IMG/VR virus record: IMGVR_UViG_3300046837_000273 | Span: 1-29,756 of that record | From: a virus | Strand: one strand, 5' to 3' | DNA: 29,756 nucleotides | In this document: one piece after another, positions 20,860-27,664 of the stretch | Position numbering within the stretch: position 1 is the stretch's first letter | Layout: every line of letters starts with the position of its first letter | Made by a program: the position numbers and the translations under genes | Notes under the pieces: model-generated | What the model saw: only the letters and a program-made list of their open reading frames with translations | Told to the model about the DNA's origin: nothing | Databases searched by the model: none

Positions 20860-22028
20860 CCCGTCGCCTCCTCTGTCTTAACCGCCCTCAACGGAGTCGG
20901 CTCGGAGAAGGCACGACGCAGACGTTCTCTGGCCACCTCGTTCCGGGGATGGCTGTAGGTCTTTTTGAACAGGTCCCCCCCGTCCTCGTGGCCCATCATG
21001 ACCGCTGCAACCCACGGTTCGACACCGCGCTCTGCCATGACGGTCGCTCCGAAGTGCCGCAACTCGTAGAAGTCCATCGTCGGGTCTTTCGGGTTGCGGA
21101 CCGCCCGGAATTCCGCGCGCCGGCCTGGTGAGAGTCCAGCTTCAAACGCGGTCTTGACGGGCTGCCAGTAACCGGAGAGAGACGACTGCGTAATCCGCTG
21201 GTCGAGCTTGCCCGGAAACAGGATCTCGCCGCCCGTGATTTGGCAGATAGGGGCCGGGACACGGCGAGGCAGATCCCTGATGGCCTGAACAGCAAGAGGC
21301 GGGATGAACGGCAACTCGCGCGTCTTGTTGCTCTTGGGAAGCTGGATGCGCCGCTTGTGGTACTGGCGTTCGATCCGGGCCTTTTCGTTGGCGAGGTCGA
21401 TGTCGGCGCGGTCTAGGCCGAACAGCTCGCCGGGGCGGATCGTCGTGTAGGCCGCGAAGATGATGATTGAGCGGAACACCGGCCCAAACTTCTCCCCGTG
21501 GGCCGCAAGAGCCAGGTCGGCCAGAGTCTCCAACTCCTCCTCGGTGATCGGCACGATGTCTTTGCGGCCCCGACCCTTTGAGACGCCCAGCTTGGAGAAG
21601 GGATTGGACCCCGGCAGGATCAACCGTGAGCGCCGCGCATCTTCAAACATCACGCTCAGTTTCGGGGCGTCGTAGGGGTGCTTACCGGCGTAGCGCACCG
21701 CCTCATCGACGCCGTACTCGTTCAGCTTGCGCTTGCCCTCTGAGTCCTCACGTTCGGCAAACTTCTTGGCCGCCCGGTCATAGGCATCGTTGGTCGAATC
21801 CTTCTCGCGTGGGAAGTCTCGGTTCCAGCGGGCGGCAAAGCTCGTGACCGTCTCCAGGTGAGCGGGCAGCCGGCGCAGTTCCTCGATCTTGGCGAGAGCG
21901 GCTTCCGTGGCTTCCTGCTCGGTGTCGAACGTCCCGCTCCATGCGTGGCGGTTCTGACCTGGGATCCAGGGGCAGGCGGTCCACTTGTCGCCCCGTTTCT
22001 TGACGCCGAACCTTTGCTTCTTAGCCAT
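20856..22028 (-). CDS. int: Tyrosine integrase
   Basis: 390 residues from ATG 22028, overlapping the excisionase by 8 nt; the reading from 22067 adds a non-conserved head. An N-terminal arm-binding part (about 1-50) and a core-binding part (55-150) precede the catalytic domain. Catalytic candidates: R198 (TTIRPGELFG), K235 (SNKTRELP), R324 and H325 (YELRHFGATV), H347 (MMGHEDG) and nucleophile Y358 (KTYSHP). The first position of the usual HxxRH box is Tyr (Y321). The protein would recombine attP with a host attB. Integrase plus excisionase and repressor genes make the phage temperate. Confidence 0.95.
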   Translation of the reverse strand: MAKKQRFGVKKRGDKWTACPWIPGQNRHAWSGTFDTEQEATEAALAKIEELRRLPAHLETVTSFAARWNRDFPREKDSTNDAYDRAAKKFAEREDSEGKRKLNEYGVDEAVRYAGKHPYDAPKLSVMFEDARRSRLILPGSNPFSKLGVSKGRGRKDIVPITEEELETLADLALAAHGEKFGPVFRSIIIFAAYTTIRPGELFGLDRADIDLANEKARIERQYHKRRIQLPKSNKTRELPFIPPLAVQAIRDLPRRVPAPICQITGGEILFPGKLDQRITQSSLSGYWQPVKTAFEAGLSPGRRAEFRAVRNPKDPTMDFYELRHFGATVMAERGVEPWVAAVMMGHEDGGDLFKKTYSHPRNEVARERLRRAFSEPTPLRAVKTEEATG

Positions 22029-22260
22029 TCGCCGCTCCCCTCTGCTGGCCCGCAAGCCAGTCGTCAACCTCAGAAGGGACGAACATACGCTTTCCGTTCC
22101 TCATCTGGGAGGGGCAGCCGCGATCTCGACAAGCCAGCTCGAGCCAACGCGTGGAGCGGTTCAGACGAGCCGCCTCCTGCTTCTTGGTGTTCAGGATGGA
22201 GGCGGGGCGTCCGAAGTCGACGACGACGAGGTTCCCATCTGTGGCGATCACTCCGGGCAT
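22021..22260 (-). CDS. xis: Excisionase-like MerR-type HTH protein
   Basis: 79 residues from ATG 22260. A winged-helix/MerR-like DNA-binding protein: SILNTKKQEAARLNRSTRWL, then a wing RNGKRMFVPSEVDDWLAGQQ. Size, fold and position immediately upstream of the integrase, with coupled translation, are typical of recombination directionality factors. It would steer the integrase toward excision. A general HTH regulator is the alternative. Confidence 0.75.
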   Translation of the reverse strand: MPGVIATDGNLVVVDFGRPASILNTKKQEAARLNRSTRWLELACRDRGCPSQMRNGKRMFVPSEVDDWLAGQQRGAANG

Positions 22261-22454
22261 CAGGCGGCCATATCCTCCACGGGTTCGACCTCTTCCGCCG
22301 AGCCTCCCGGACCCCGCTCGATGTTGACCGCCGTTTGGAGGCGGCTTCTACCGGAGGCGGCGTCGGGGTTCAGGGAGTCGTCGCCGTCGAGCCGCGCCAA
22401 CAGAGCCTCCGCCTCACAGACAGGAAACTCAATCGCTACGAATCCGGGCCGCAT
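22260..22454 (-). CDS. Hypothetical acidic protein, 64 residues
   Basis: 64 residues from ATG 22454, overlapping neighbours at both ends. The start MRPGFVAIEFPVCEAEALLA may form a strand and helix; the end (RGPGGSAEEVEPVEDMAA) is acidic and disordered. No motif. Its place between the nuclease and excisionase genes gives no clear hint. Confidence 0.45.
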   Translation of the reverse strand: MRPGFVAIEFPVCEAEALLARLDGDDSLNPDAASGRSRLQTAVNIERGPGGSAEEVEPVEDMAA

Positions 22455-22672
22455 CAGGCAGACCTCAGCGACGGGGCGAACTCTGCTTCGGCCTTGTCGA
22501 GAGCCTCGCGGAGATCGTCGAAGCGGACCTCGTTGCCGTACTGGTGGCCGTAGAGGCAGACCGAAGCTGGGGAGTCGGCTTCGCGCAGCTCCAGGGGGAC
22601 GGATCGTTCCTCGCCGCCCGGTCCAATGCTCGGGACGGTGATGACCGTGTCCCGCTCAACTCGGATCGACAT
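22454..22672 (-). CDS. Hypothetical protein, 72 residues
   Basis: 72 residues from ATG 22672, starting 17 nt inside the Cas4-like gene. Beta-rich start (SIRVERDTVITVPSIGPGGE), one Cys, then a helix (DDLREALDKAEAEFAPSLRS). No family recognised. The overlap implies co-translation with the nuclease. Confidence 0.48.
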   Translation of the reverse strand: MSIRVERDTVITVPSIGPGGEERSVPLELREADSPASVCLYGHQYGNEVRFDDLREALDKAEAEFAPSLRSA

Positions 22673-23834
22673 TGTCGCGCTCCTCTTTCGTCAGTTTGCG
22701 GACGGCGTACTTCGTGGAAGACCGCTCTTCTATGTAGGGCTCCTCGTTGACCTCCTGGCCGGCGAGGGTGGCGCGGGCTACCTCTGCCTCAAGACCGGGG
22801 ATGTCCTTGACCGAGCGTGACTGAGACACGGTGGCGTCGAAGGCGTAGTCGCCCACGTAGACGATCCCGTGCTGCTTGAAGAACTCGCGCAGCCCGGTTT
22901 GGAGGCGTTCCCCCTCGCGCTTCAGGGCCAGTTTGTGTGAGAGCGCGTCCTGGGCATCCTCCAGCGTCTCGATCTGCTCTACGTGCCGCAGATTGGCGGG
23001 GATCGGACACTCGTTGGGGGCGGGGCAGCGACCGCACCAGGAACCATCGCGGGCGGGCCAGTCCCCCGTCTCCAGTGAGGTCTCGAAGGCAAGGATGTTG
23101 CGCTCGAGCGAGGTCTTGAACTCGTACAGCTCGTGTTTGCTCCAAACGGCTTCGCGGACGAACAGCGCGCCCGTCTCCTCATCACGAATACGTGGGAAGA
23201 CTTCGTAGAAGAGGACATCGTCGATCCCCGCGCCGAGATTCTGGTCGGAATCCTTGAGCGTCCCGAACAACAACGCCATCCCGTAGAACTGGCCCTGGAA
23301 TGAGCGGTCGGTGTCTTCCTGCTTTCCGGGGAAGCCGCTCTTGTAGTCGATGACCACCAGCGTCGAGCCTGTGGCCTCAGCGCGGTCCAGGCGGCAGGTG
23401 CATTTGAAGCCGCTGATCTCAACTTCCATCGACATCTCGATCCCCAACAGCGTCTCGGGGTCGACCGTCCCGAACGAAGAACGCGCCCAGTTCCACATCA
23501 TGCCGCGAACCCGGTCCTGCTCGGAGGCGGAGAGGACGAGGTCGGTGCGATCCTCCATGACCGCCTCGGCAATCTCGCGCGCCATTTCCTCGGGGATCGT
23601 CACCTCTCCGCTGTCGAGCATCAGCCGCTCGGCCCGCTCGATTGCCTCGTGAAGCGCGACGCCGCGATCTAGCTCCAGCGAACCCGGCCCACCGTCATAG
23701 AGGCGGTAGAGATAGGCGGAACGAGGACAGACGTTGTGCTTGGAGAGGAGCGTCTGAGAAAGGGTCTCTGGTGTCTCGATGTTCTTCTTGACAGGCGGGA
23801 AGCTGCGGAGGCTCTTGGTGGCGGTCGCGCTCAC
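22656..23834 (-). CDS. Cas4/RecB-like PD-(D/E)XK exonuclease with Fe-S cysteines
   Basis: 392 residues from GTG 23834. Motifs: GVALHEAIER with H62, CRLDRAE with D150, VVIDYKSGFP with D163 and K165, and QGQFYGMALL (180-189). Four cysteines, C36 (NVCPRSAYL), C267, C270 and C276 (CGRCPAPNECP), match the [4Fe-4S] clamp of Cas4 and AddB. The protein would resect DNA ends to a single strand. With the Rad52-like annealing protein upstream, it forms a phage recombination pair like Red exo/beta. No CRISPR array or cas genes are present, so the Cas4 label refers to fold only. Confidence 0.9.
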   Translation of the reverse strand: MSATATKSLRSFPPVKKNIETPETLSQTLLSKHNVCPRSAYLYRLYDGGPGSLELDRGVALHEAIERAERLMLDSGEVTIPEEMAREIAEAVMEDRTDLVLSASEQDRVRGMMWNWARSSFGTVDPETLLGIEMSMEVEISGFKCTCRLDRAEATGSTLVVIDYKSGFPGKQEDTDRSFQGQFYGMALLFGTLKDSDQNLGAGIDDVLFYEVFPRIRDEETGALFVREAVWSKHELYEFKTSLERNILAFETSLETGDWPARDGSWCGRCPAPNECPIPANLRHVEQIETLEDAQDALSHKLALKREGERLQTGLREFFKQHGIVYVGDYAFDATVSQSRSVKDIPGLEAEVARATLAGQEVNEEPYIEERSSTKYAVRKLTKEERDNVDPS

Positions 23835-23947
23835 AGCTTCCTCTCAACCCACGCCGTAGCCCCGATCCCGATGAGGCAGCCGACGACGATGAGAAATAGG
23901 ACGCGGTCGTCACGCAGGGGAGCTAGGGCGGCGAGGACGTTAAGCAC
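23831..23947 (-). CDS. 38-residue single-span membrane protein
   Basis: GTG 23947 overlaps the Rad52-like stop, and the TGA overlaps the nuclease GTG (GTGA). The peptide is MLNVLAALAPLRDDRVLFLI, then VVGCLIGIGATAWVERKL, with one clear hydrophobic span of about 18 residues and charged ends. It bridges two recombination genes exactly. The tidy junctions and membrane character favour a real gene. Confidence 0.5.
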   Translation of the reverse strand: MLNVLAALAPLRDDRVLFLIVVGCLIGIGATAWVERKL

Positions 23948-24737
23948 GGGACCGCTGCTCCAGTTCAGCGACGAGCCGTTCCAGACCCTCGTAGGAAGTC
24001 GTTGCGCCGGCGAGTTGCCGTTTGAACGCTGCCTTCGTCAAACCCTTCGCCTGCTCTTTGGTCAGACCCTCGTAGAGCTTTTGGGCGGCGTCGATCAGCG
24101 CGTGGGCTTTGGCGTCGTCGAGCGGATCGTCCTGAGCAAGTTCGGGCTGCGGCGGTCCACTGGCGGGAGTGTCGGCCTCAACGTCTCCGACCGCTTCTGC
24201 CGCGTCTCCGTGGTCGAGGACGGGGCCGAACTTCGCTTCGATGTTCGGGAGCCAACTCGTGTAGGTCTCGCGCAGATGAACCTCGCCGTCGCGGGTGAGG
24301 CTGTAGCGCGCCTTGCCGTCCTTCGTTTTCTCTTTCTTCAGGTGGCCGGTGTCAACCTCCAGCCACTGCTTCTTCAGCGCGTAGAGAGAGACTCCGACTC
24401 CGAAGTGAACCGCCGCCCGCTTCAGGGAATCCGAGACGAGCCCCTTGCCCTCGTAGCCCGATCCAACGTCTGAGCGGGTCACGTTGTCAATCGTCAGGTC
24501 GCACCACATGAGTCGACCGTCTGGGCGGTAGGCGGGGGACCACAAGTCTCCGACGACGAGGTTGAGCCGCTCAATGACGAGCCTGGCATCCACGAAGGGC
24601 ACTACCAACGTCCCGGCCTGCGTTTTCCATCTAACGGCCTCGGCTGTGAAGGGGCGGCGCAGATGCGGGAGAGCGGACTTCAGACCGAAGGCGGGAAGCG
24701 ACTGGTCGGCCAGAGCTTTCGGGTCGTTGTCAGACAC
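23940..24737 (-). CDS. Rad52/22-like single-strand annealing protein
   Basis: 265 residues from ATG 24737, starting 8 nt inside the repressor-type gene. The Rad52-type core spans about residues 15-150: GLKSALPHLRRPFTAEAVRW, WSPAYRPDGRLMWCDLTIDN, SDVGSGYEGKGLVSDSLKRA and AAVHFGVGVSLYALKKQWLE. The C-terminal 100 residues are acidic and helical, as in other annealing proteins that contact SSB. It would bind and anneal single-stranded DNA for phage recombination. The nuclease lies two genes downstream. Confidence 0.9.
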   Translation of the reverse strand: MSDNDPKALADQSLPAFGLKSALPHLRRPFTAEAVRWKTQAGTLVVPFVDARLVIERLNLVVGDLWSPAYRPDGRLMWCDLTIDNVTRSDVGSGYEGKGLVSDSLKRAAVHFGVGVSLYALKKQWLEVDTGHLKKEKTKDGKARYSLTRDGEVHLRETYTSWLPNIEAKFGPVLDHGDAAEAVGDVEADTPASGPPQPELAQDDPLDDAKAHALIDAAQKLYEGLTKEQAKGLTKAAFKRQLAGATTSYEGLERLVAELEQRSRA

Positions 24738-24972
24738 CGGCCGACTCCGTCTCCCACCCGAGATCCGCCTGACTTACCCCGAGGACTTTGGCGATCTTCT
24801 TGCGCCGCTCCTCGTTGGGCCTCAGTCCCTTGCGGTAGCGAGAGACTTCCTGCTGGGAAGTTCCGACCTGCTCGGCAAGGTCTGTGTTGCGGATCTCCCG
24901 CAGCCACATCAGGTAGTCGAGCGGGATCTTGCCGGGGGGCGTTCCGTGGGCTGGGGGGTGAGTGCCATTCAC
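24730..24972 (-). CDS. XRE-family regulator (Cro/CI-like) opening the early operon
   Basis: 80 residues from GTG 24972. A compact helix-turn-helix, LREIRNTDLAEQVGTSQQEV then SRYRKGLRPNEERRKKIAKV, with a typical XRE ending VLGVSQADLGWE. It is the first gene of the long leftward operon and overlaps the annealing protein. A TATAGT sequence (24981-24986) ends 8 nt before the GTG, so the transcript could be leaderless. Orientation opposite to the plus-strand XRE gene suggests a CI/Cro-like switch, with this protein as the Cro-side candidate. Confidence 0.85.
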   Translation of the reverse strand: MNGTHPPAHGTPPGKIPLDYLMWLREIRNTDLAEQVGTSQQEVSRYRKGLRPNEERRKKIAKVLGVSQADLGWETESAGV

Positions 24973-25108
24973 TTCCCAGAACTATAGGCATACCCCTCGG
25001 CGGAAAAAGGGCAGACCGCCCAAATCTTTCCCAAAAACCCCGGAAAGTGCGTAGAGTTTGGGTCGCAGGACTTAGGCAGGCCATAGCTGGACGAATAGAA
25101 ATCAGGCC
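24973..25108. promoter_or_regulatory. Divergent control region of the two XRE genes
   Basis: 136 nt between divergent regulators. On the minus strand TATAGT (24981-24986) is a good -10 for the leftward operon. CCCAAA occurs twice (25019, 25030) with an inverted TTTGGG at 25057, plausible operator half-sites. A CTTAGGCA box lies at 25071 just before the plus-strand gene. No confident -35 is visible on either strand. Confidence 0.6.
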
Positions 25109-25423
25109 ATGAAGAGCAACCGGCCATTCACAGAAACGCTGAAGTCCCTTCTCGACATGGAGCAGATCAGCCAGCGAGAGTTAGGCCGCCGCTGTGTCGA
25201 AGAGAACGGCTGGGGTTCAAGCCGCACCATCGCTCAGCTTGCGAAGGGGGAGCTGCAACCCAGCTTCGGGGCGATGGAGAACATTGCTAGGGCGTTGCGG
25301 ATCTCGCCGGCGACCTTTGCGGAGTATCGGCTGATGGCGGCGCGGAACAAACTCGATCCGCGTGAAGTCGGCCTGAAGCGCGCCCTGAAGACTCTTGAGG
25401 TCTTTGAACGCGCTCTCGCATAA
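25109..25423 (+). CDS. XRE-family regulator (repressor candidate)
   Basis: 104 residues on the plus strand. A helix-turn-helix covers about residues 18-70: QISQRELGRRCVEENGWGSS, RTIAQLAKGELQPSFGAMEN and IARALRISPATFAEYRLMAA. The C-terminus is a short helix without a LexA-like protease domain, so prophage induction by RecA-driven cleavage would not work directly on it. Divergent from the leftward XRE gene, it is the best candidate for the lysogeny repressor. The initiation site is weak (no clear ribosome binding site). Confidence 0.85.
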   Translation: MKSNRPFTETLKSLLDMEQISQRELGRRCVEENGWGSSRTIAQLAKGELQPSFGAMENIARALRISPATFAEYRLMAARNKLDPREVGLKRALKTLEVFERALA

Positions 25424-25568
25424 GGCGCTCTACGTCCAGGCCGCACCGATAGGCGAACAGATGGAAGTCGCCTCCTGGTCTGGTGCGGGCCAGAGCCACG
25501 GACCAGACGAGCCCGATGCCCGACGCGATGTAGAACGGGATTTCCTGCACAACCCTCAGAACAGACAC
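25287..25568 (-). CDS. Possible small membrane protein antisense to the plus-strand regulator
   Basis: 93 residues from GTG 25568 with an excellent ribosome binding site, AAGGAGG, 7 nt upstream. The first ~55 residues look like protein: a hydrophobic span (IPFYIASGIGLVWSVALA) and DFHLFAYRCGLDVERLMRER. The last 40 residues read as the antisense of the regulator gene. The 137-nt overlap with a real gene on the other strand argues caution, but this is the best ribosome binding site I noted near the switch. Confidence 0.4.
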   Translation of the reverse strand: MSVLRVVQEIPFYIASGIGLVWSVALARTRPGGDFHLFAYRCGLDVERLMRERVQRPQESSGRASGRLHADRVCSAPPSADTPQRSPARSATP

Positions 25569-25690
25569 CTATACGCCTCCTTGTCTTCTCACCCCTGCGG
25601 TGAGTGCTGAGAGGCAATCAGGTCACATGAAAAAAAGGAACCGACCGCTTTTGGGGATGGCGCAATTTGCGGGAAAACGAGGAGCGGACA

Positions 25691-25924
25691 CTAGCCGCCG
25701 AGCATCTGGGCGAGGGATTTCTTCCCCTTGCCGAGAACCTTGTTGGCCTTTGCGACGATGGCGTCGTATTCGGCCTTCGAGATGCGGCCCGCCTCTAGCT
25801 GTTGTTTCGCACGGGCTTTGGCATTCGCGGCGTGGGAGGCATCGGGCACAGGGTAGGACCGCCCTTTGCCCGCGAACTGGTTGGGCTTCAGATTGCGGCG
25901 CTGGGCGGTCGTTAGGCGAGTCAT
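25691..25924 (-). CDS. Small Lys-rich phage protein
   Basis: 77 residues from ATG 25924, overlapping the previous stop by ATGA. MTRLTTAQRRNLKPNQFAGK, then SYPVPDASHAANAKARAKQQ, is a pattern I recognise from short conserved phage proteins sitting near structural genes (RNLKP.QFA ... PVPDASHA.NAKAR). Function is unknown. It is the last gene of the right-hand late operon. Confidence 0.7.
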   Translation of the reverse strand: MTRLTTAQRRNLKPNQFAGKGRSYPVPDASHAANAKARAKQQLEAGRISKAEYDAIVAKANKVLGKGKKSLAQMLGG

Positions 25925-26178
25925 CAGCCGATGCTCTTGTTTTTGACATCTACCCCGGCGATGATCTCAAGCGCGTGTTCGAGCTGCTGTTTGTCGGTCG
26001 GCTCGGGCTCGTTCTGGATGGCTTCGCGCAGGGAGTCCATCGTGGCCGCGAGCTGGGAGTTCGGCTGGGGCGGTATCCCTGATCGCTGGGGCGGCGCGTG
26101 CTGCGGCATCCCGACTGGGCCTCGCGGTGGAGGCCCCGCTTGGCGTCCGTAGGGAGGGCTCAAGTTTTCGCTGGCCAT
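25924..26178 (-). CDS. Hypothetical protein with Pro-rich start
   Basis: 84 residues from ATG 26178. The first ~45 residues are Pro/Gly-rich and disordered (SPPYGRQAGPPPRGPVGMPQ), the rest forms helices (LAATMDSLREAIQNEP, EHALEIIAGVDVKN). No motif. It lies 3 nt after the holin-like gene and overlaps the last gene of the operon. Confidence 0.52.
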   Translation of the reverse strand: MASENLSPPYGRQAGPPPRGPVGMPQHAPPQRSGIPPQPNSQLAATMDSLREAIQNEPEPTDKQQLEHALEIIAGVDVKNKSIG

Positions 26179-26181
26179 CGT

Positions 26182-26346
26182 TCAGTCTCCCGGAAAGATC
26201 AGGCCGAAGCAGAAGGCTCCGACTGTTGAGAAGAGGCCGCCGATCTCGACGGGTACGTCAACGCCGTGGATCAGGCTGAGGCCCCAGGCGATGATCCCGC
26301 CCGCCGCAGCGCCCGCCGTCGCCGCCGTTGTCGTGGTCTTGTTCAT
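26182..26346 (-). CDS. Holin-like protein, 54 residues, two membrane spans
   Basis: 54 residues from ATG 26346, sitting 5 nt after the endolysin-like gene. The short polar start MNKTTTT is followed by two hydrophobic spans, AAATAGAAAGGIIAWGLSLI-like (residues 8-26) and EIGGLFSTVGAFCFGLIF (34-51), joined by HGVDVPV. The GVDVP.E turn between two spans is common in small phage holins. It would form the membrane hole that releases the endolysin. Size, topology and place beside the peptidase support this. Confidence 0.68.
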   Translation of the reverse strand: MNKTTTTAATAGAAAGGIIAWGLSLIHGVDVPVEIGGLFSTVGAFCFGLIFPGD

Positions 26347-26351
26347 GGTCG

Positions 26352-26978
26352 TCAGTCCTTCCGAGCGTGGTTGTCAAAGGCCCGGTAGCGAACTTCGGTG
26401 CCGGGGCCGAACTGGTCGAAGGTGCCGGTGTCGACTTCAGGGACGCCGTGCTGGTAGACGGTCGGACCCTGGCCCGTCGACATCGCTACGTGGAAGCCGG
26501 TCCCTGAGCCGAAGACGACCGCAACGCCCGCGTGGGTTTCGGCGTAGTGGCGGTCCACCACTTTGCCTTCGGTCAGGATCGAGCCGGTGTAGCCACCGTT
26601 GATGTTCGGACCCTTGAGCCCGCAGCAGTAGCGGAGCATCGTGTACCACCAAGAGCAGTCCGTGCGATGGCCCTCGCCGGCTGGAACGTTGGTCAGCGCG
26701 TAGCCGATGATCCAAGTCCCGGCCTCGCTGTATTCCAGTCGGAAGATGCGGTGGGCAAGTTCCATCGCGTAGAGGAGCCGCTCCTCTGGCTTGCCGCCCC
26801 GGACTTGATTGCGGCCGACGCGGTGCGGCTTGTTCAGCTTCTTGCGCCGTTCGACCGCTTCTTTCAGTTGGAGCGTCCGGTGCTTGACGATCTTCCGCCA
26901 AGCGTTGCGGACCGCCTCAAAGTGCTTCTCGCGGGCCTTCCCTTCGACCAGACGCTTGCGGTATTCCTCAACGGTCAT
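26352..26978 (-). CDS. NlpC/P60-like peptidase, probable endolysin
   Basis: 208 residues from ATG 26978; longer in-frame starts overlap upstream genes. An N-terminal charged helix (EEYRKRLVEGKAREKHFEAV) precedes the peptidase, about residues 75-200. Nucleophile Cys lies in HRTDCSWWYTMLRYC, catalytic His in GTGFHVAMSTGQG, and the third polar residue may be in the following VYQHGVPE. NlpC/P60 enzymes cut cell-wall stem peptides. With the holin-like gene next and no signal peptide, it is the likely lysis enzyme. Confidence 0.75.
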   Translation of the reverse strand: MTVEEYRKRLVEGKAREKHFEAVRNAWRKIVKHRTLQLKEAVERRKKLNKPHRVGRNQVRGGKPEERLLYAMELAHRIFRLEYSEAGTWIIGYALTNVPAGEGHRTDCSWWYTMLRYCCGLKGPNINGGYTGSILTEGKVVDRHYAETHAGVAVVFGSGTGFHVAMSTGQGPTVYQHGVPEVDTGTFDQFGPGTEVRYRAFDNHARKD

Positions 26979-26991
26979 GTAGCTGAGAAGT

Positions 26992-27022
26992 GTGACCCAC
27001 TCAATGGACAGAACGGGGTCAC
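26992..27022. promoter_or_regulatory. Stem-loop between the lysis gene and membrane protein
   Basis: GTGACCC (26992-26998) pairs with GGGTCAC (27016-27022) in a 7-bp stem around a 17-nt loop. It fills the only gap between 27025 and 26978. It may tune transcription or translation before the lysis genes; no clear U tract follows. Confidence 0.35.
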
Positions 27023-27024
27023 GG

Positions 27025-27405
27025 CTACTTCGGGTAGAGCGCCTTGCAGTTGACGGGCGCGATGCGGCGAATCGTTGCTTCGTTGGCTTCCCGCTGTTCG
27101 CGCAGGAGACGGTTGAGTTCGGAGGACGGGATTTGGGGGAAGTAGCGGCGGATCGTCGCTGGGTCAGAACGCTGCACCTGTTCGCGGAGCATGTGCTGCA
27201 CGGCTTCGCGGAGGGGGTTTCCACTCCGCGCACAACTCTTGACGAGGCCATTACGCAGTTCTCTGGTGAACCGCTGCGTTTCGGTGATGCTTTCCTGCCG
27301 GAGATACAAGGCGGTGCCAATTGCGGCCGAGGCGAAGAGGATCGACAGCACAAGGACCACGGCGGTCCACTTCGCCACGCGAGTCGGCAGCTGGCCTTTA
27401 CCCAT
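27025..27405 (-). CDS. Single-span membrane protein of the late operon
   Basis: 126 residues from ATG 27405, overlapping the previous stop. Lys/Arg-flanked hydrophobic span at about residues 13-33 (WTAVVLVLSILFASAAIGTA), then a long charged helical part (TQRFTRELRNGLVKSCARSG ... REQREANEATIRRIAP). Two Cys (56-60 region and near the C-terminus) could form a disulfide outside the membrane. Between an XhlA-like protein and the endolysin, it may be part of a lysis or injection complex. Confidence 0.6.
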   Translation of the reverse strand: MGKGQLPTRVAKWTAVVLVLSILFASAAIGTALYLRQESITETQRFTRELRNGLVKSCARSGNPLREAVQHMLREQVQRSDPATIRRYFPQIPSSELNRLLREQREANEATIRRIAPVNCKALYPK

Positions 27406-27664
27406 GACCGATCAACCCCGCCACGGCAACGGCGAACATAAGGAAGGTGGCGGCCCCTGCCCAGAGACCGCGCAGGACCCACTTGAGTTGCCCTTTGATC
27501 TCCCCGAGGTCTTCGTGGATGTCCTCAAGGTCTGCGGACATCACGGCGATCTTCGTCTCCTGGCTCGCTGCCGCTCCGCGCAGGACCGCAAGTGAATCGT
27601 GATTGGCGTCGATCCGCCGCTCGTTGTTACGAATGCGCTCTTGAAGTGTGCCGAGAGCCTCCAT
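27398..27664 (-). CDS. XhlA-like coiled-coil/membrane protein
   Basis: 88 residues from ATG 27664. Helical charged N-terminus (LQERIRNNERRIDANHDSLA, then EDIHEDLGEIKGQLKWV) followed by a C-terminal span, WAGAATFLMFAVAVAGLIG (68-86). This layout matches haemolysin XhlA-type phage proteins that sit with holin and lysozyme genes and assist lysis. It overlaps both neighbours. The family name is inferred from layout, not a unique motif. Confidence 0.65.
   Translation of the reverse strand: MEALGTLQERIRNNERRIDANHDSLAVLRGAAASQETKIAVMSADLEDIHEDLGEIKGQLKWVLRGLWAGAATFLMFAVAVAGLIGHG

Noticed and set aside
22656-23834. CRISPR-Cas system suggested by the Cas4-like nuclease
   Set aside because: No repeats, cas1, cas2 or effector gene is present; the nuclease pairs with a Rad52-like protein instead.
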